Part shown: in pieces, positions 16,083-24,692 of the stretch
Numbering within the stretch: the first letter of the stretch is position 1
How the letters are laid out: each line of letters opens with the position of its first letter
Assembly: GCA_027487795.1 (NCBI GenBank)
Contig: JAIYCX010000039.1
Span: forward strand, 1-64,000
Direction of reading: 5' to 3'
DNA length: 64,000 nt
Source: Pseudomonadota bacterium
Lineage (GTDB): Bacteria > Bdellovibrionota_C > UBA2361 > SZUA-149 > DAOLCO01
Notes under the pieces: model-generated
What the model was told of the DNA's origin: nothing
Databases searched by the model: none
What the model saw: the letters and a program-made list of their open reading frames with translations, nothing else
Translations under genes and position numbers: made by a program

Positions 16083-16650
16083 TGACGGTAAAACATTGAT
16101 TGATCTTGATGAAGCTCATGCCTTGATTCCTAGTATTCGATATAAATATGAATTAGATGAATTAGAGCAGCAAAATATTAGAATTGGAATAAAATGGGCA
16201 CATCAAAGTAGAAAATTTAAAAAAGACTATCCTACAGAAATTAGTTTAAAAACTCTTCACAAAAAAATGTTTGAACATGTATGGGAATGGGCTGGAACTT
16301 ATCGCAAGACGATGAAAAACATAGGTTCGTTTGGCGGTTATGAAGTAGCTTCTGAAATGAAGAAACTTTGTGATGATGTGCAATATCAGATATCAAGTAA
16401 ATCTATGGAATTTGATGAGATTGCAGTGCGCTTTCATCATCGGATCACTGATGTTCATCCTTTTCCTAATGGTAATGGTAGATTTTCTAGGGAAGCAACC
16501 GATTTTTTACTATTGTTTAATCGTCATAAGCTTTTTACATGGGGATCAAGGAGAGAAAATCAAGATTTTGTAAGAGAAGATTATATAAAAGCACTAAGAA
16601 AAGCTGACTTAGGTGACTACTCATATTTGCTAAGTTTTGTAAGAGAATAG
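16075..16650 (+). CDS. Fic-domain protein (mobile mystery protein B-like)
   Basis: The 191-aa product from ATG 16075 has the full Fic motif HPFPNGNGR (about 127-135) after an HHRITDV helix, and FEHVWEWAGTYRKT (about 71-84) upstream, the flap/core layout of Fic AMP-transferases. Fic enzymes transfer AMP or similar groups from nucleotides to target proteins. The overlapping HTH gene makes this a toxin-antitoxin-like FicTA pair of the mobile mystery A/B type. All catalytic residues (H, N, G, R) are present, so it should be active if not inhibited. Confidence 0.9.
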   Translation: MTDDGKTLIDLDEAHALIPSIRYKYELDELEQQNIRIGIKWAHQSRKFKKDYPTEISLKTLHKKMFEHVWEWAGTYRKTMKNIGSFGGYEVASEMKKLCDDVQYQISSKSMEFDEIAVRFHHRITDVHPFPNGNGRFSREATDFLLLFNRHKLFTWGSRRENQDFVREDYIKALRKADLGDYSYLLSFVRE

Positions 16651-16675
16651 AAATTATAATTTAAAAGGTAATATT

Positions 16676-17179
16676 ATGTCACTAAATAACGAATGGTCTA
16701 AGTGTAATATTTGTAAAAAAAGTATTCAGCTGAATGCGCAATATTATCTTTGTTCCGTTAGTACTTGTAAGCATCCAAGAACTGGACTTAAGTTTTGTTC
16801 AGTAGATTGTTGGGATACGCATATTGGAGAAACTAGACATAGAGATGCTTGGGCTGAGGAAGCTAGAGCGCCAAAAGTTGCAAGTACTAGTGAAGATAAT
16901 TCTCAAGTTCGAGCACCTGTCAGAAAGATTTATGATACTAAGCCTACTGAGGCTTCTAGCAGTAGCAATTTATCTAGTAACCCAAGTGCATTCACAAATC
17001 TTGATACTTTAGTAGTTGTGTCTAAGGTAAAGCAATTTATTAAAGATAATTCAGAATTTAATACTAGTCAGTGTTTAATTGATGAGATTTCAAAGAAGGT
17101 TGCAGAGATTTCTCTTCGTGCGATTCAGTCAGCTAAGGAGTCTGGAAGAAAAACTGTTATGGGACGGGATGTTAAATGA
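16676..17179 (+). CDS. Zinc-finger plus histone-fold protein
   Basis: The 167-aa protein has three parts. Residues 1-60 hold a Cys/His-rich zinc domain (CNICKK, YYLCSVSTCKHP, KFCSVDCW, HIGETRH). Residues 61-105 are a low-complexity Ser/Pro/Thr linker. Residues 107-167 read as a single histone fold: helix 1 SKVKQFIKDNS, loop EFNTS, long helix 2 LIDEISKKVAEISLRAIQSA, then GRKTVMGRDV, which is the loop-2/helix-3 signature of archaeal and eukaryotic histones. Helix 3 is truncated. It resembles zinc-finger (ZZ-type) histones reported in bacteria. It is probably DNA-associated. AAGG precedes ATG at 16676. Confidence 0.7.
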   Translation: MSLNNEWSKCNICKKSIQLNAQYYLCSVSTCKHPRTGLKFCSVDCWDTHIGETRHRDAWAEEARAPKVASTSEDNSQVRAPVRKIYDTKPTEASSSSNLSSNPSAFTNLDTLVVVSKVKQFIKDNSEFNTSQCLIDEISKKVAEISLRAIQSAKESGRKTVMGRDVK

Positions 17180-17243
17180 TTTAAGTCATATTTCTAATTT
17201 TAAGCGGATCATGTTAGATTCAGATTAAAGCTTAAAAAGTAAT

Positions 17244-18728
17244 ATGGACGAATCAAATAAACCTACGAATTTAGTTAAACCCATAAATAAACCCTCTATT
17301 TTAGGTGGGGCAGGTAATATTGAGGATAACGCCAGTGTCTTAGCTAGGGCCTTATTTCGAGGCGACTTAACTGAGCAGGAAATTAAAGAGTTACATCCTC
17401 AATCGCTGCACTTTGCCATCAAAGTACTTGGTTTTGAGTCTGCTGTAGATGTACTTCCATTTGTTTCAAATCCACAATATCGTGCTTTATTAGATTTAGA
17501 ATTTTGGACTAGGGATTCTTTTAGAGAGGATCGTTTTTGGACATGGCTTGCGGCTATTGATGATGACGCGGACTTATTGCCTATACAGAAACTATTGAAG
17601 TGCATAGATCCAACTGTTTTAAATTTACTTTTCAGAAGATATGTTGAAGTTGTCTATCATGAAGAGCCAACAGATCGCCCACCAAATGCCAATGCTTATA
17701 CACCAGATGGTGGTTTATCTTGGATAACACTTAAGGCACATGACGCAGATAAACATAGATTATTAGGTCGCATATTAGCTTTTTTATTTCAAACTAACCG
17801 AGAAGCTTTCTATCAATACTTGGCTTATTCTCAGGGTGGGACAAGTATGGAGTTTGAGGAAGAAGCATTTAAAGATAAATCTCAAAGATTGACTGAGTAT
17901 TCTATCCCTTCTATTGATGAGGCTTCTGAGCTACATAAGCCTATTAAAGAGCAGGAAGCTTTGAAAATAGTATTGCCAATTATCGATAGTGTAGAATTAG
18001 GCCATGCTAATTCAGCAGAAGCCAATGCAATAGAAATGGATAAGCTGAAAGTTCAGCATATAGTTCCGTTGTATGCTTCTAGCGTAAAATATCAGCCCTT
18101 GTTTTCATCGCTCGAGAGACTACCTGATGAAGAACTATATCGTATTCAGCTTGAATTTGGTAAACTTTGTAACGCAGCCCTTAGTTTTTTTAAGGGAGAT
18201 TACGGAGAAGAATCTTCATTAAAGTTAACTTCAGAGCAGGTTTTTGGAGCAACTAATATTGGTCTTGAAGTGTTAGCTAGATTGGATAATAGAGTTTTTC
18301 TAGATGATGTATTTGCAAAAATTCCTATTACTTTCTTGTATAGACTTGGACTTAGTAAGTTATTTGAACTAAGAGCGCTTAGTTATAAGGTTCCGGAGGA
18401 CATTAAAGCTATTCTCTCGCATATGAATCTCCCTTTGCAGATTTTATTAGATTATGTGGCAAAGCCATTGCCTGTGATACCAGAATTTTTAAGAGAGGAT
18501 GGAACTTTTGATATTGCAAATGATCTAGTGAATGATATTAACGGTAATATTAATAATGATGAGTTAAAAACATCTGAGCAAGTAATTTATTCCTTAGATC
18601 AGTTAAATTTTACAAAAAATATTATTGAGAAGCAGATCTTAGAAAAATTTTTAGAGATTCGCTCTTATGAAAAGATGCACTTAAAGCATTCTCTTGTAAA
18701 AGAAGGAATATCAAAAGACGTTCAATAG
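17244..18728 (+). CDS. Large soluble protein, possibly DUF6178-like
   Basis: The 494-aa protein is acidic and helical, without signal peptide or membrane segments. Features include SLHFAIKVLGFESAVDVLPF, DRFWTWLAAIDDDAD near 93-107 and LLNKCIDP-like LLKCIDPTVLNLLFRRYVEVV near 113-132. The pattern of an FW-WL motif followed by paired helical segments reminds me of the DUF6178 family, which has no known function; I hold this loosely. It lies between the histone-fold gene and a VOC gene on the same strand with gaps of 64 and 37 bases, suggesting one operon. Confidence 0.65.
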   Translation: MDESNKPTNLVKPINKPSILGGAGNIEDNASVLARALFRGDLTEQEIKELHPQSLHFAIKVLGFESAVDVLPFVSNPQYRALLDLEFWTRDSFREDRFWTWLAAIDDDADLLPIQKLLKCIDPTVLNLLFRRYVEVVYHEEPTDRPPNANAYTPDGGLSWITLKAHDADKHRLLGRILAFLFQTNREAFYQYLAYSQGGTSMEFEEEAFKDKSQRLTEYSIPSIDEASELHKPIKEQEALKIVLPIIDSVELGHANSAEANAIEMDKLKVQHIVPLYASSVKYQPLFSSLERLPDEELYRIQLEFGKLCNAALSFFKGDYGEESSLKLTSEQVFGATNIGLEVLARLDNRVFLDDVFAKIPITFLYRLGLSKLFELRALSYKVPEDIKAILSHMNLPLQILLDYVAKPLPVIPEFLREDGTFDIANDLVNDINGNINNDELKTSEQVIYSLDQLNFTKNIIEKQILEKFLEIRSYEKMHLKHSLVKEGISKDVQ

Positions 18729-18765
18729 AAAGCCAATAAAAAAAATTTAAGAAAGGAAAATCTAG

Positions 18766-19179
18766 ATGGAAACATTTCACTTAGCATTACCAGTTACTGA
18801 CTTAGCAGAAGCTAGAAAATTCTACGGAGGAGTACTTTCTCTCTCTGAAAAAAGATCTGCTTTTAATTGGGTTGATTATGATTTTTTTGGACATCAGTTA
18901 AGTTTGCACTTGGTTACTGAAAAGGTGAAGAAACCTGAAGGAACAATGATTGACGGTGATCAGGTACCTGCAAATCATTATGGTTTGGTAGTATCAAAGA
19001 AGAAATGGGAAGAACTTAGAGATTCTTATGTAGCAAAGAATGTTAAGTTCATTATCGGACCAAAGTTAAGATTTGTAGGTAAAAGAGAAGAGCAGGGGAC
19101 TTTCTTCCTCTCAGATCCTTTTGGTAACTATATAGAAATTAAGTATTTTTCAGACCAAACGCATGGGTTGTGGTCGTAG
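18766..19179 (+). CDS. VOC-family (glyoxalase/dioxygenase fold) protein
   Basis: The 137-aa protein starts FHLALPVTDLAEARKFYGGVL (metal His at about 4) and ends FFLSDPFGNYIEIKYF (metal Glu at about 129). It has NHYGLVV in the middle (second His), giving the beta-alpha-beta-beta-beta repeats of the vicinal oxygen chelate fold. It is probably a small metal enzyme of glyoxalase or dioxygenase type with unknown substrate. AAGGAAA at 18750 gives a good ribosome site. Confidence 0.88.
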   Translation: METFHLALPVTDLAEARKFYGGVLSLSEKRSAFNWVDYDFFGHQLSLHLVTEKVKKPEGTMIDGDQVPANHYGLVVSKKKWEELRDSYVAKNVKFIIGPKLRFVGKREEQGTFFLSDPFGNYIEIKYFSDQTHGLWS

Positions 19180-19358
19180 TTTTATTATTCATTAATAACT
19201 TGTTTTAGTTGCTTTTTTAAACTAAGGTTCTTTTACATTCAAATCTTGGGTAAGTAGAAAAGATTGTTTCTAAAGTATATTATGAGCGGAATCTAGAAAT
19301 ACTTTAGAAGCAGTTGTGTTTTTTGTTTGGTTTTTTGTTTCTCGATTTAGGAGACGGT

Positions 19359-19817
19359 ATGATGCTTAGAAGAGTGTTTAGTCGCTTACTAGCGATTTCG
19401 GGGATTGCCTCAAGTATACCACTTTTTGATTCGAAGAAAGATGTTCAAGAAGGTTGCAACAATTGTTGTTCGAAAAAACTAGCAAGCTGTACTTGCGATG
19501 AGGATGAGATGAATCTTCATTCTACCTTGTATCTTTGTAACTACCTCGGTAACGGTCTTGAACATGCAGAGATCGTAAGATTTGAAAGTAGAGGCATTTG
19601 GGTAGTTCCTGTTAATTGTTGTCAGGAGACTCAGGTGCTGGTTGAGTGGAGATATCAAAAATCTGGATATTCTGTTTATGGTATTCGTCAAGGAAAAGAA
19701 GTAGCTGGGAGTGTAGTCGCCAACAGCTACTCGGTTGCAAATAGTGTCAAACTGCATCTCATTCATTATAATGAGATAACATCAAGTGAGTTATCTGAAT
19801 TGATAGAACTCTCATAA
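19359..19817 (+). CDS. Cysteine-rich hypothetical protein
   Basis: The 152-aa product begins at 19359 (MMLRRVFSRLLAISGIASSIPL), chosen because AGGAG at 19349-19353 is correctly spaced; an in-frame upstream ATG has no such site. The N-terminus is a weak signal-like helix. A Cys cluster GCNNCCSKKLASCTCDED follows at about 30-47, and another CC at about 87. The C-terminal half is beta-rich with alternating hydrophobics. The family is not recognised; the Cys suggest metal binding or disulfides in an envelope location. Confidence 0.6.
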   Translation: MMLRRVFSRLLAISGIASSIPLFDSKKDVQEGCNNCCSKKLASCTCDEDEMNLHSTLYLCNYLGNGLEHAEIVRFESRGIWVVPVNCCQETQVLVEWRYQKSGYSVYGIRQGKEVAGSVVANSYSVANSVKLHLIHYNEITSSELSELIELS

Positions 19818-19845
19818 CCGATCAGTGTGTTTTGTATATTTTAAA

Positions 19846-19872
19846 AGCGACCTAGGAAATAACTAGGTCGCT
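19846..19872 (-). terminator. Hairpin terminator
   Basis: AGCGACCTAG and CTAGGTCGCT form a 10-bp stem with a 7-base loop. On the minus strand it is followed by TTTTAAAATA, so it most likely ends the coupling-ATPase/Clp-like operon, and it may serve the plus-strand gene too. Confidence 0.65.
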
Positions 19873-19946
19873 AGTTACGGCAATGATCTTTGTAGTATTA
19901 TTTTAGAAATTTATTTAAGGTTATTAAAAAACTGTTTCTTTCTTTT

Positions 19947-21200
19947 CTAATCTGGAAGCTGAACAAGCTTTCTAATATGCGATCTAACAACATCATCTAT
20001 CTGCCGAACTCCAAACTTGGCAGCCTCTACTTCTAGAATCATTGCGTCAATCTCTTCACTGCTTATTGAAACATTTATTCCTCTATCAGAGAGATTCCAG
20101 AGTGACAAATCAATTCTACGTTGAAGAATTTCTCTAATTACTTCTTTACTAAGTGAGTTAAAAACTAAAATTTCATTTATCCTACCAAGTAGCTCAGGTC
20201 TGAAAACTTTTGTGGCTTCTACTTGCTCTTTGATTTGTAGCGCATTTTTTGAATTTAGATTTGGAATTTGTGAGAGTAGGTTTGAAGTTAGGACAATAAT
20301 GGTCTGAGTCATATCTACTTTTTGATTACTAGAACCATCAACAATATAGCCTTCATCAAAAACAGGTAAGAACGCATCCCATACTTTCTCGTGTGCTTTT
20401 TCTACTTCGTCTAGTAGAACTACAGATCTAGGTCGCTTCAGTACTGCTCTTGTTAGCTGACCGCCTTGTTCATAACCAACATATCCTGGAGGAGGTCCGT
20501 AAAATCTACTTGCTTGGTGAGCATCAGAGAACTGCCCCATATCAAAACGTATTAAGGCATCACTAGTGCCATAAACTGCTTCGGCTAATGCTCTTGCTGC
20601 TTCCGTTTTTCCAACCCCTGTAGGACCAAGAAAAAGTAAGACCGCATAAGGTGCATTTTCTTTTCCGACTTTTACTCCTTTTGAAGATAGTCTAGCAATT
20701 TCTTTCAGTGGAGAAATTACGTGTTCTTGTCCTATGATTCTTGAAAATGGATCTCCATTGTCCTCTGATCGTATATTTCGTTTTTTAGTGTTGATTGGTT
20801 TTATTGATGTTTGGCTAGTTTCTGATTCTACTGTTACTACGATAGAAGCTAGTATTGTTCCTAAGAATAAAAATGCATTTATAAAACTAAGTGAATCTTG
20901 AAATGCTTTAATAATACCTGCACTAAAATCTCCTAAGTACCAAATTACAAAGAAAGCAGATAATGGAATGCCGATTCTTAGATATAATTTTGACTCTGTA
21001 TACTTAGTAGTAGAGATTCCAATATGAGCGATGAAAGTACTTAGAATCAAAGATACTAGGATATAATTAATTTCCCAACTTTCTGAAGTAAATCTATCAA
21101 GTAAAAAGAATGAGGTCCAAACTAAAAAAGAATACCAGAGTAGAGAAAAGATCTCTTCAGTTAGTTCACTAATCTCTTTTTTATCTAGTGAATTTTCCAT
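19947..21200 (-). CDS. Membrane-anchored ClpB-D2-like AAA+ ATPase
   Basis: The 417-aa protein has four N-terminal membrane helices (about 18-35, 43-62, 70-90, 103-123), a linker, then one AAA+ domain of the ClpA/B C-terminal class: IIGQEHVISPL, Walker A LGPTGVGKTEAARALA (about 192-207), pore loop PPGYVGYEQGG, Walker B SVVLLDEVEKAH, sensor VLTSN and arginine finger FRPELLGRIN. A short small-domain follows. There is no Clp N-domain, first ATPase ring or P-loop partner. It is 17 bases downstream of the VirD4/TraG-type ATPase, so the two probably form one inner-membrane machine. Its role is unknown; remodelling or unfolding of substrates is a reasonable guess. Confidence 0.85.
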   Translation of the reverse strand: MENSLDKKEISELTEEIFSLLWYSFLVWTSFFLLDRFTSESWEINYILVSLILSTFIAHIGISTTKYTESKLYLRIGIPLSAFFVIWYLGDFSAGIIKAFQDSLSFINAFLFLGTILASIVVTVESETSQTSIKPINTKKRNIRSEDNGDPFSRIIGQEHVISPLKEIARLSSKGVKVGKENAPYAVLLFLGPTGVGKTEAARALAEAVYGTSDALIRFDMGQFSDAHQASRFYGPPPGYVGYEQGGQLTRAVLKRPRSVVLLDEVEKAHEKVWDAFLPVFDEGYIVDGSSNQKVDMTQTIIVLTSNLLSQIPNLNSKNALQIKEQVEATKVFRPELLGRINEILVFNSLSKEVIREILQRRIDLSLWNLSDRGINVSISSEEIDAMILEVEAAKFGVRQIDDVVRSHIRKLVQLPD

Positions 21201-21217
21201 TACTTTAATTAGCTCTC

Positions 21218-23437
21218 TTAAGCTGCTTCTTGTGCGGAATTTGCTTGTTCAGGAGCTTCAGTGCTTTTTAGGTGTATGGTATAGTCAAGGTATGCAAATG
21301 TAGCTTGAATATTATCAGAGTTACTATAAACATATGCCATAAAAAAATCTGTTATGCTTGCGTTTCGCATTGCTATTTCTTGTGCAACTTTAAGAACTAA
21401 GGGAATTCTAATTTTATTTTCTTGTTCAAAAGCTTCCCACCATTTTTTAGCATCACCAGTGGTATTTGGCCAGTCTAGTTTATTCTCTTTAAGTTCATTT
21501 AGAGCATGCCATAGCTCCTCTTCTGAGAATGGGTCAATTTGTTTACCATCTGCGTTTGTAATATTTACAGCATTCTCTTGATTAGCTTTTTCCGGAAGAG
21601 TCTCTTTGTATTCTATCGGTGCTGTTCTAAGTTTTATTTCTTTACTAGCATCGTTAAACTCAGACATCCTGTGTTTCATTTCTGCTATTTTGTAGTAAGC
21701 TGTAAGATGACCCTGAAATACTGGTGTCTCTGGCATAAAGAATGTCGCTTGATTTCCATTAGGTCTGCCGATTTCACCTGGGGTTAGAACTTGTCTTTGT
21801 TGAAGCTGTTCGTTTATTCCTAAGTTTCTACTTGCAAAGTTTTCTGTGATTTTTCTATTTTGACCTTTAGATGAAGTTTTATATCTAATAGTCATTACTC
21901 CAGATTCTTTAGAAGCCCATTCTGAATCTGTGAAATCTAGAGAAGGCATGAAAATTTTTGTACTAAAACCTGAGAGTACTGACTCCCAATCTTCTCCGTA
22001 GTTACCTTTTACCTGACCTATTGATTGAATAGCAGCTACAATGCTCACATTTCTAGATCTTAAAGTATTTAGTTTTATGTGAATATCAGGAAGTCTTCCT
22101 AGCGCACTTGCGAATTCGTCAATAACTAAGCTGACTGGTCTAGGAAGGGTTTGCCCTGGGCATTCTTCTGCATATTTTGTTAGATAACGTAGTAATTCAA
22201 CTACTATTACGTTAGCTAGTGGACGAAGCATCTTTAATTCAGATTCTCTTAGTTCCACTACGAATAGAGTTGGTTCTTTAATTATTTTTTCTATATCTAT
22301 TTCGTCATAGAAAGTAGTTGATCTAATAGCTAATAGATCCCAAGCTTGTAATCTCATACTTAGTTCTGACATAATAGTATCAGCATTTTGAGAGCCTGAT
22401 CTCGAAAGTTCTACGAAAGCTTTTGCTGTTCGTATTGCTTCTGGATGAGCTTCTAACCAGTCACAAAGGTACTGAGAACCTTTATTTACTATTTCATGAA
22501 TTCTAGGCATTGATAATCTTTCATTTGGATCTGAAAGAAGACCGACCATCATTGCATTTAAAACTTGAAGAGCGCTGTTTCTGAAAAAGGGGCTATCTTG
22601 TTTTGAATTTGCTTCGTCAGTAGCCATAATAACTGAGTTAGCAATTAGCTTACAATCTGTATCAGTTTCAATTTTCGCAAGAATATTCCAGCTTAAGCTT
22701 CTGATAGTATCTAGTGGATTAAAAAGTACTACGTTCTTTTCTGGGTTGTACTTCTTGGTCATGCCACCAAGTTTTTGCCACATTTCCTGCTTAGAATCGA
22801 TAATTATAGTAGAGCGGTGAGGGCAGAGACAGTCATTGTATAATATAGGTAAAATTAACTTAGTTGTTTTACCGCTACCTGTTTTTGCGACGATCAAAAT
22901 ATGTCTATTTCTTTCTCCGTTTGGAATTACTAAGTTAGCTTCTTTGACTGCAAGGCCTGTACTTCCTCTTAGTTCTGTTACTGGTAGTATGGTATCGTAC
23001 TTCCCGGTTTTTAGTATCCACTTTTTAATTTGTTTTGTAGTCGCTAAATCTGAGGATCCTAGTTCGTTTGTTTTAGATCTGCTTGGTCTGATCCAATCAG
23101 AGGAGCTTTTGAAAAGTGACATTATACCTTCACTAGACATAACATCTGGTCTTGATCTGTAGGTGATTATAAAAGCAATTAAAAGAGCGCCGATAGCTAG
23201 ATAATTTATTGGGCTTTCTGATTCTTCATCATATTCGCCGTCGTTTGAACTTAATCTAGATTGAACATTGTCTAAATTAGAATTTGTACTTTGACCTGAG
23301 AAGAATAAAGAAAATATTACTAATGCAAATATGCTATAAATTGCGAGCACTAGTTTCATGCCCTGTCTTTTGACTTGAATATAAAACAAGCCAGCTAGGA
23401 CACCGATCATCAATAAAGAAAAAAATAAACTCACCAC
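21218..23437 (-). CDS. VirD4/TraG-type coupling ATPase
   Basis: The 739-aa protein starts with GTG (23437; AGAGGGG upstream). Membrane helices lie at about 2-22, 27-48 and 75-94. Walker A ILIVAKTGSGKTTKLILP is near 180-197, then DSKQEMW, and Walker B VSLVIDEFASALGRLPDI near 428-445, with VAAIQSIGQVKGNYG following, as in type IV coupling proteins (VirD4/TraG). Such ATPases feed DNA or protein into a secretion channel. No relaxase or VirB genes are nearby; the only partner is the membrane AAA+ protein downstream. Confidence 0.88.
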   Translation of the reverse strand: MVSLFFSLLMIGVLAGLFYIQVKRQGMKLVLAIYSIFALVIFSLFFSGQSTNSNLDNVQSRLSSNDGEYDEESESPINYLAIGALLIAFIITYRSRPDVMSSEGIMSLFKSSSDWIRPSRSKTNELGSSDLATTKQIKKWILKTGKYDTILPVTELRGSTGLAVKEANLVIPNGERNRHILIVAKTGSGKTTKLILPILYNDCLCPHRSTIIIDSKQEMWQKLGGMTKKYNPEKNVVLFNPLDTIRSLSWNILAKIETDTDCKLIANSVIMATDEANSKQDSPFFRNSALQVLNAMMVGLLSDPNERLSMPRIHEIVNKGSQYLCDWLEAHPEAIRTAKAFVELSRSGSQNADTIMSELSMRLQAWDLLAIRSTTFYDEIDIEKIIKEPTLFVVELRESELKMLRPLANVIVVELLRYLTKYAEECPGQTLPRPVSLVIDEFASALGRLPDIHIKLNTLRSRNVSIVAAIQSIGQVKGNYGEDWESVLSGFSTKIFMPSLDFTDSEWASKESGVMTIRYKTSSKGQNRKITENFASRNLGINEQLQQRQVLTPGEIGRPNGNQATFFMPETPVFQGHLTAYYKIAEMKHRMSEFNDASKEIKLRTAPIEYKETLPEKANQENAVNITNADGKQIDPFSEEELWHALNELKENKLDWPNTTGDAKKWWEAFEQENKIRIPLVLKVAQEIAMRNASITDFFMAYVYSNSDNIQATFAYLDYTIHLKSTEAPEQANSAQEAA

Positions 23438-23616
23438 CGTACCCCTCTTAATATAGGCTTAATATTGGCCCCTTGGCAAAAATCCCAAGTACTTACTAAT
23501 ATTTGTTATAGCGAATAAGGTAGAAAGTGCTGCATTCGTTAGACTTTATTAGTCACAGTTTGCGAATACTTCGTAATAATATTATTAGAATGTTAGCGTA
23601 ATTTAATAGGCTTAAT

Positions 23617-23967
23617 ATGATTGAGTTAAAAAATAAGAATATTTTAGAAGAAAATCAGCCAGTTAGTGCTAGGAAAGTAGTTACTCCGATAGCCTTGATG
23701 GCGAGTAACGCTGTTACAAATGGCCCGCTAGCATACGCTATTTTAAATGGAGTTTTTAAGGCTGTTGAATATCTTACCAAGGATCAGAGTAAGTTATTAG
23801 ATACCTTATCCAGAAAGAGGGATATAGAGCGACCAAGTTTTGCTTCTTATTCTGCGATTGTTGCTAGTGTTAGTTTAGCTTCTTTCTGTGATGCTTTTCC
23901 TAAGTTTGATACGCCAGGTGTAATGGAGCTAGGTAGACAGGCAAGACAGAAAGTTGGGGTTTGCTAG
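23617..23967 (+). CDS. Small hypothetical protein, 116 aa
   Basis: The helical protein has small-residue-rich stretches PIALMASNAVTNGPLAYAILNG (about 24-45) and SFASYSAIVASVSLASFCDAF (about 74-94), too polar for clear membrane helices. It is divergent from the coupling ATPase, with a 179-base shared promoter region. The family is not recognised. Confidence 0.5.
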   Translation: MIELKNKNILEENQPVSARKVVTPIALMASNAVTNGPLAYAILNGVFKAVEYLTKDQSKLLDTLSRKRDIERPSFASYSAIVASVSLASFCDAFPKFDTPGVMELGRQARQKVGVC

Positions 23968-23990
23968 CCAATTAAATAAATTAAGCTTAA

Positions 23991-24692
23991 TTAATTAAAA
24001 AAACTACTCTCTTTTTCCTCTTCCAAATGAAAAATTCTTTCACTAGTACAGAAAGGTAATAGTTTTAATCTTTCTGGAAATTCAAATAAATCATCTCTGT
24101 CAGGATAAAATCCTTTGCTGAAAACATTTAAAAGTCCTCTAGTTGGTCTAGAAGAAGAGCTTACGTCTGTTGTTCCGTACCAAATAGTTTGATCGTTCTC
24201 TGTGTCTATTACTTTTGTATGAACAGTAAGGATATAATCATTTTTTATTTCATCCATGTAGCCAACCAAGATATAATCAAATCCAGCACGTCTTGCTTGC
24301 TCTAGTGCGATATAATTTCCAGTATCAAAATCTAATCTTTTCCCCGGCCATTCTGCGCGGTCTACCACTTCGACAATTAAATTCTCACCTTGCTCAAGAA
24401 AGGCTTTTTGAAAATCACTTGCTAGTTTATGCCCTAGTCTTAATCTTGGGTTCATAATAGCGGAAAAATTTACCGGTACATCAAATGGAATTATTGCTAC
24501 TCTTGGAGTTTCTCCTCTTTTAAATCGGGCGCTTAGGTGGGTAACCAAGTCTTGTTTCACGTAGGCCTGAATCTTGCAGTTTTCAGTTTTGTGGGGAAGT
24601 TTTGCCAGAGAACAGCCGATAGTACCAGCTGAGCTGTAAGCTATTAATGAAACAAATAAGAGTTTAGACAATGATTGAAAAGTATAAGGCAT
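23991..24692 (-). CDS. Predicted lipoprotein
   Basis: The 233-aa product has a signal helix and lipobox-like TIGC at about 24-27. The mature part contains PRVAIIPFDVPVNF, LGHKLASDFQKAFLEQ and YILVGYMDEIKNDYILTVHTKVID, a pattern of periplasmic CsgG/LpoB-like or FlgO-like alpha/beta lipoproteins. Its ATG overlaps the start of the divergent FlgO-like gene by 22 bases; an in-frame TTG at 24671 would remove the overlap. It probably works in the envelope, perhaps with the neighbouring FlgO-like protein. Confidence 0.7.
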   Translation of the reverse strand: MPYTFQSLSKLLFVSLIAYSSAGTIGCSLAKLPHKTENCKIQAYVKQDLVTHLSARFKRGETPRVAIIPFDVPVNFSAIMNPRLRLGHKLASDFQKAFLEQGENLIVEVVDRAEWPGKRLDFDTGNYIALEQARRAGFDYILVGYMDEIKNDYILTVHTKVIDTENDQTIWYGTTDVSSSSRPTRGLLNVFSKGFYPDRDDLFEFPERLKLLPFCTSERIFHLEEEKESSFFN

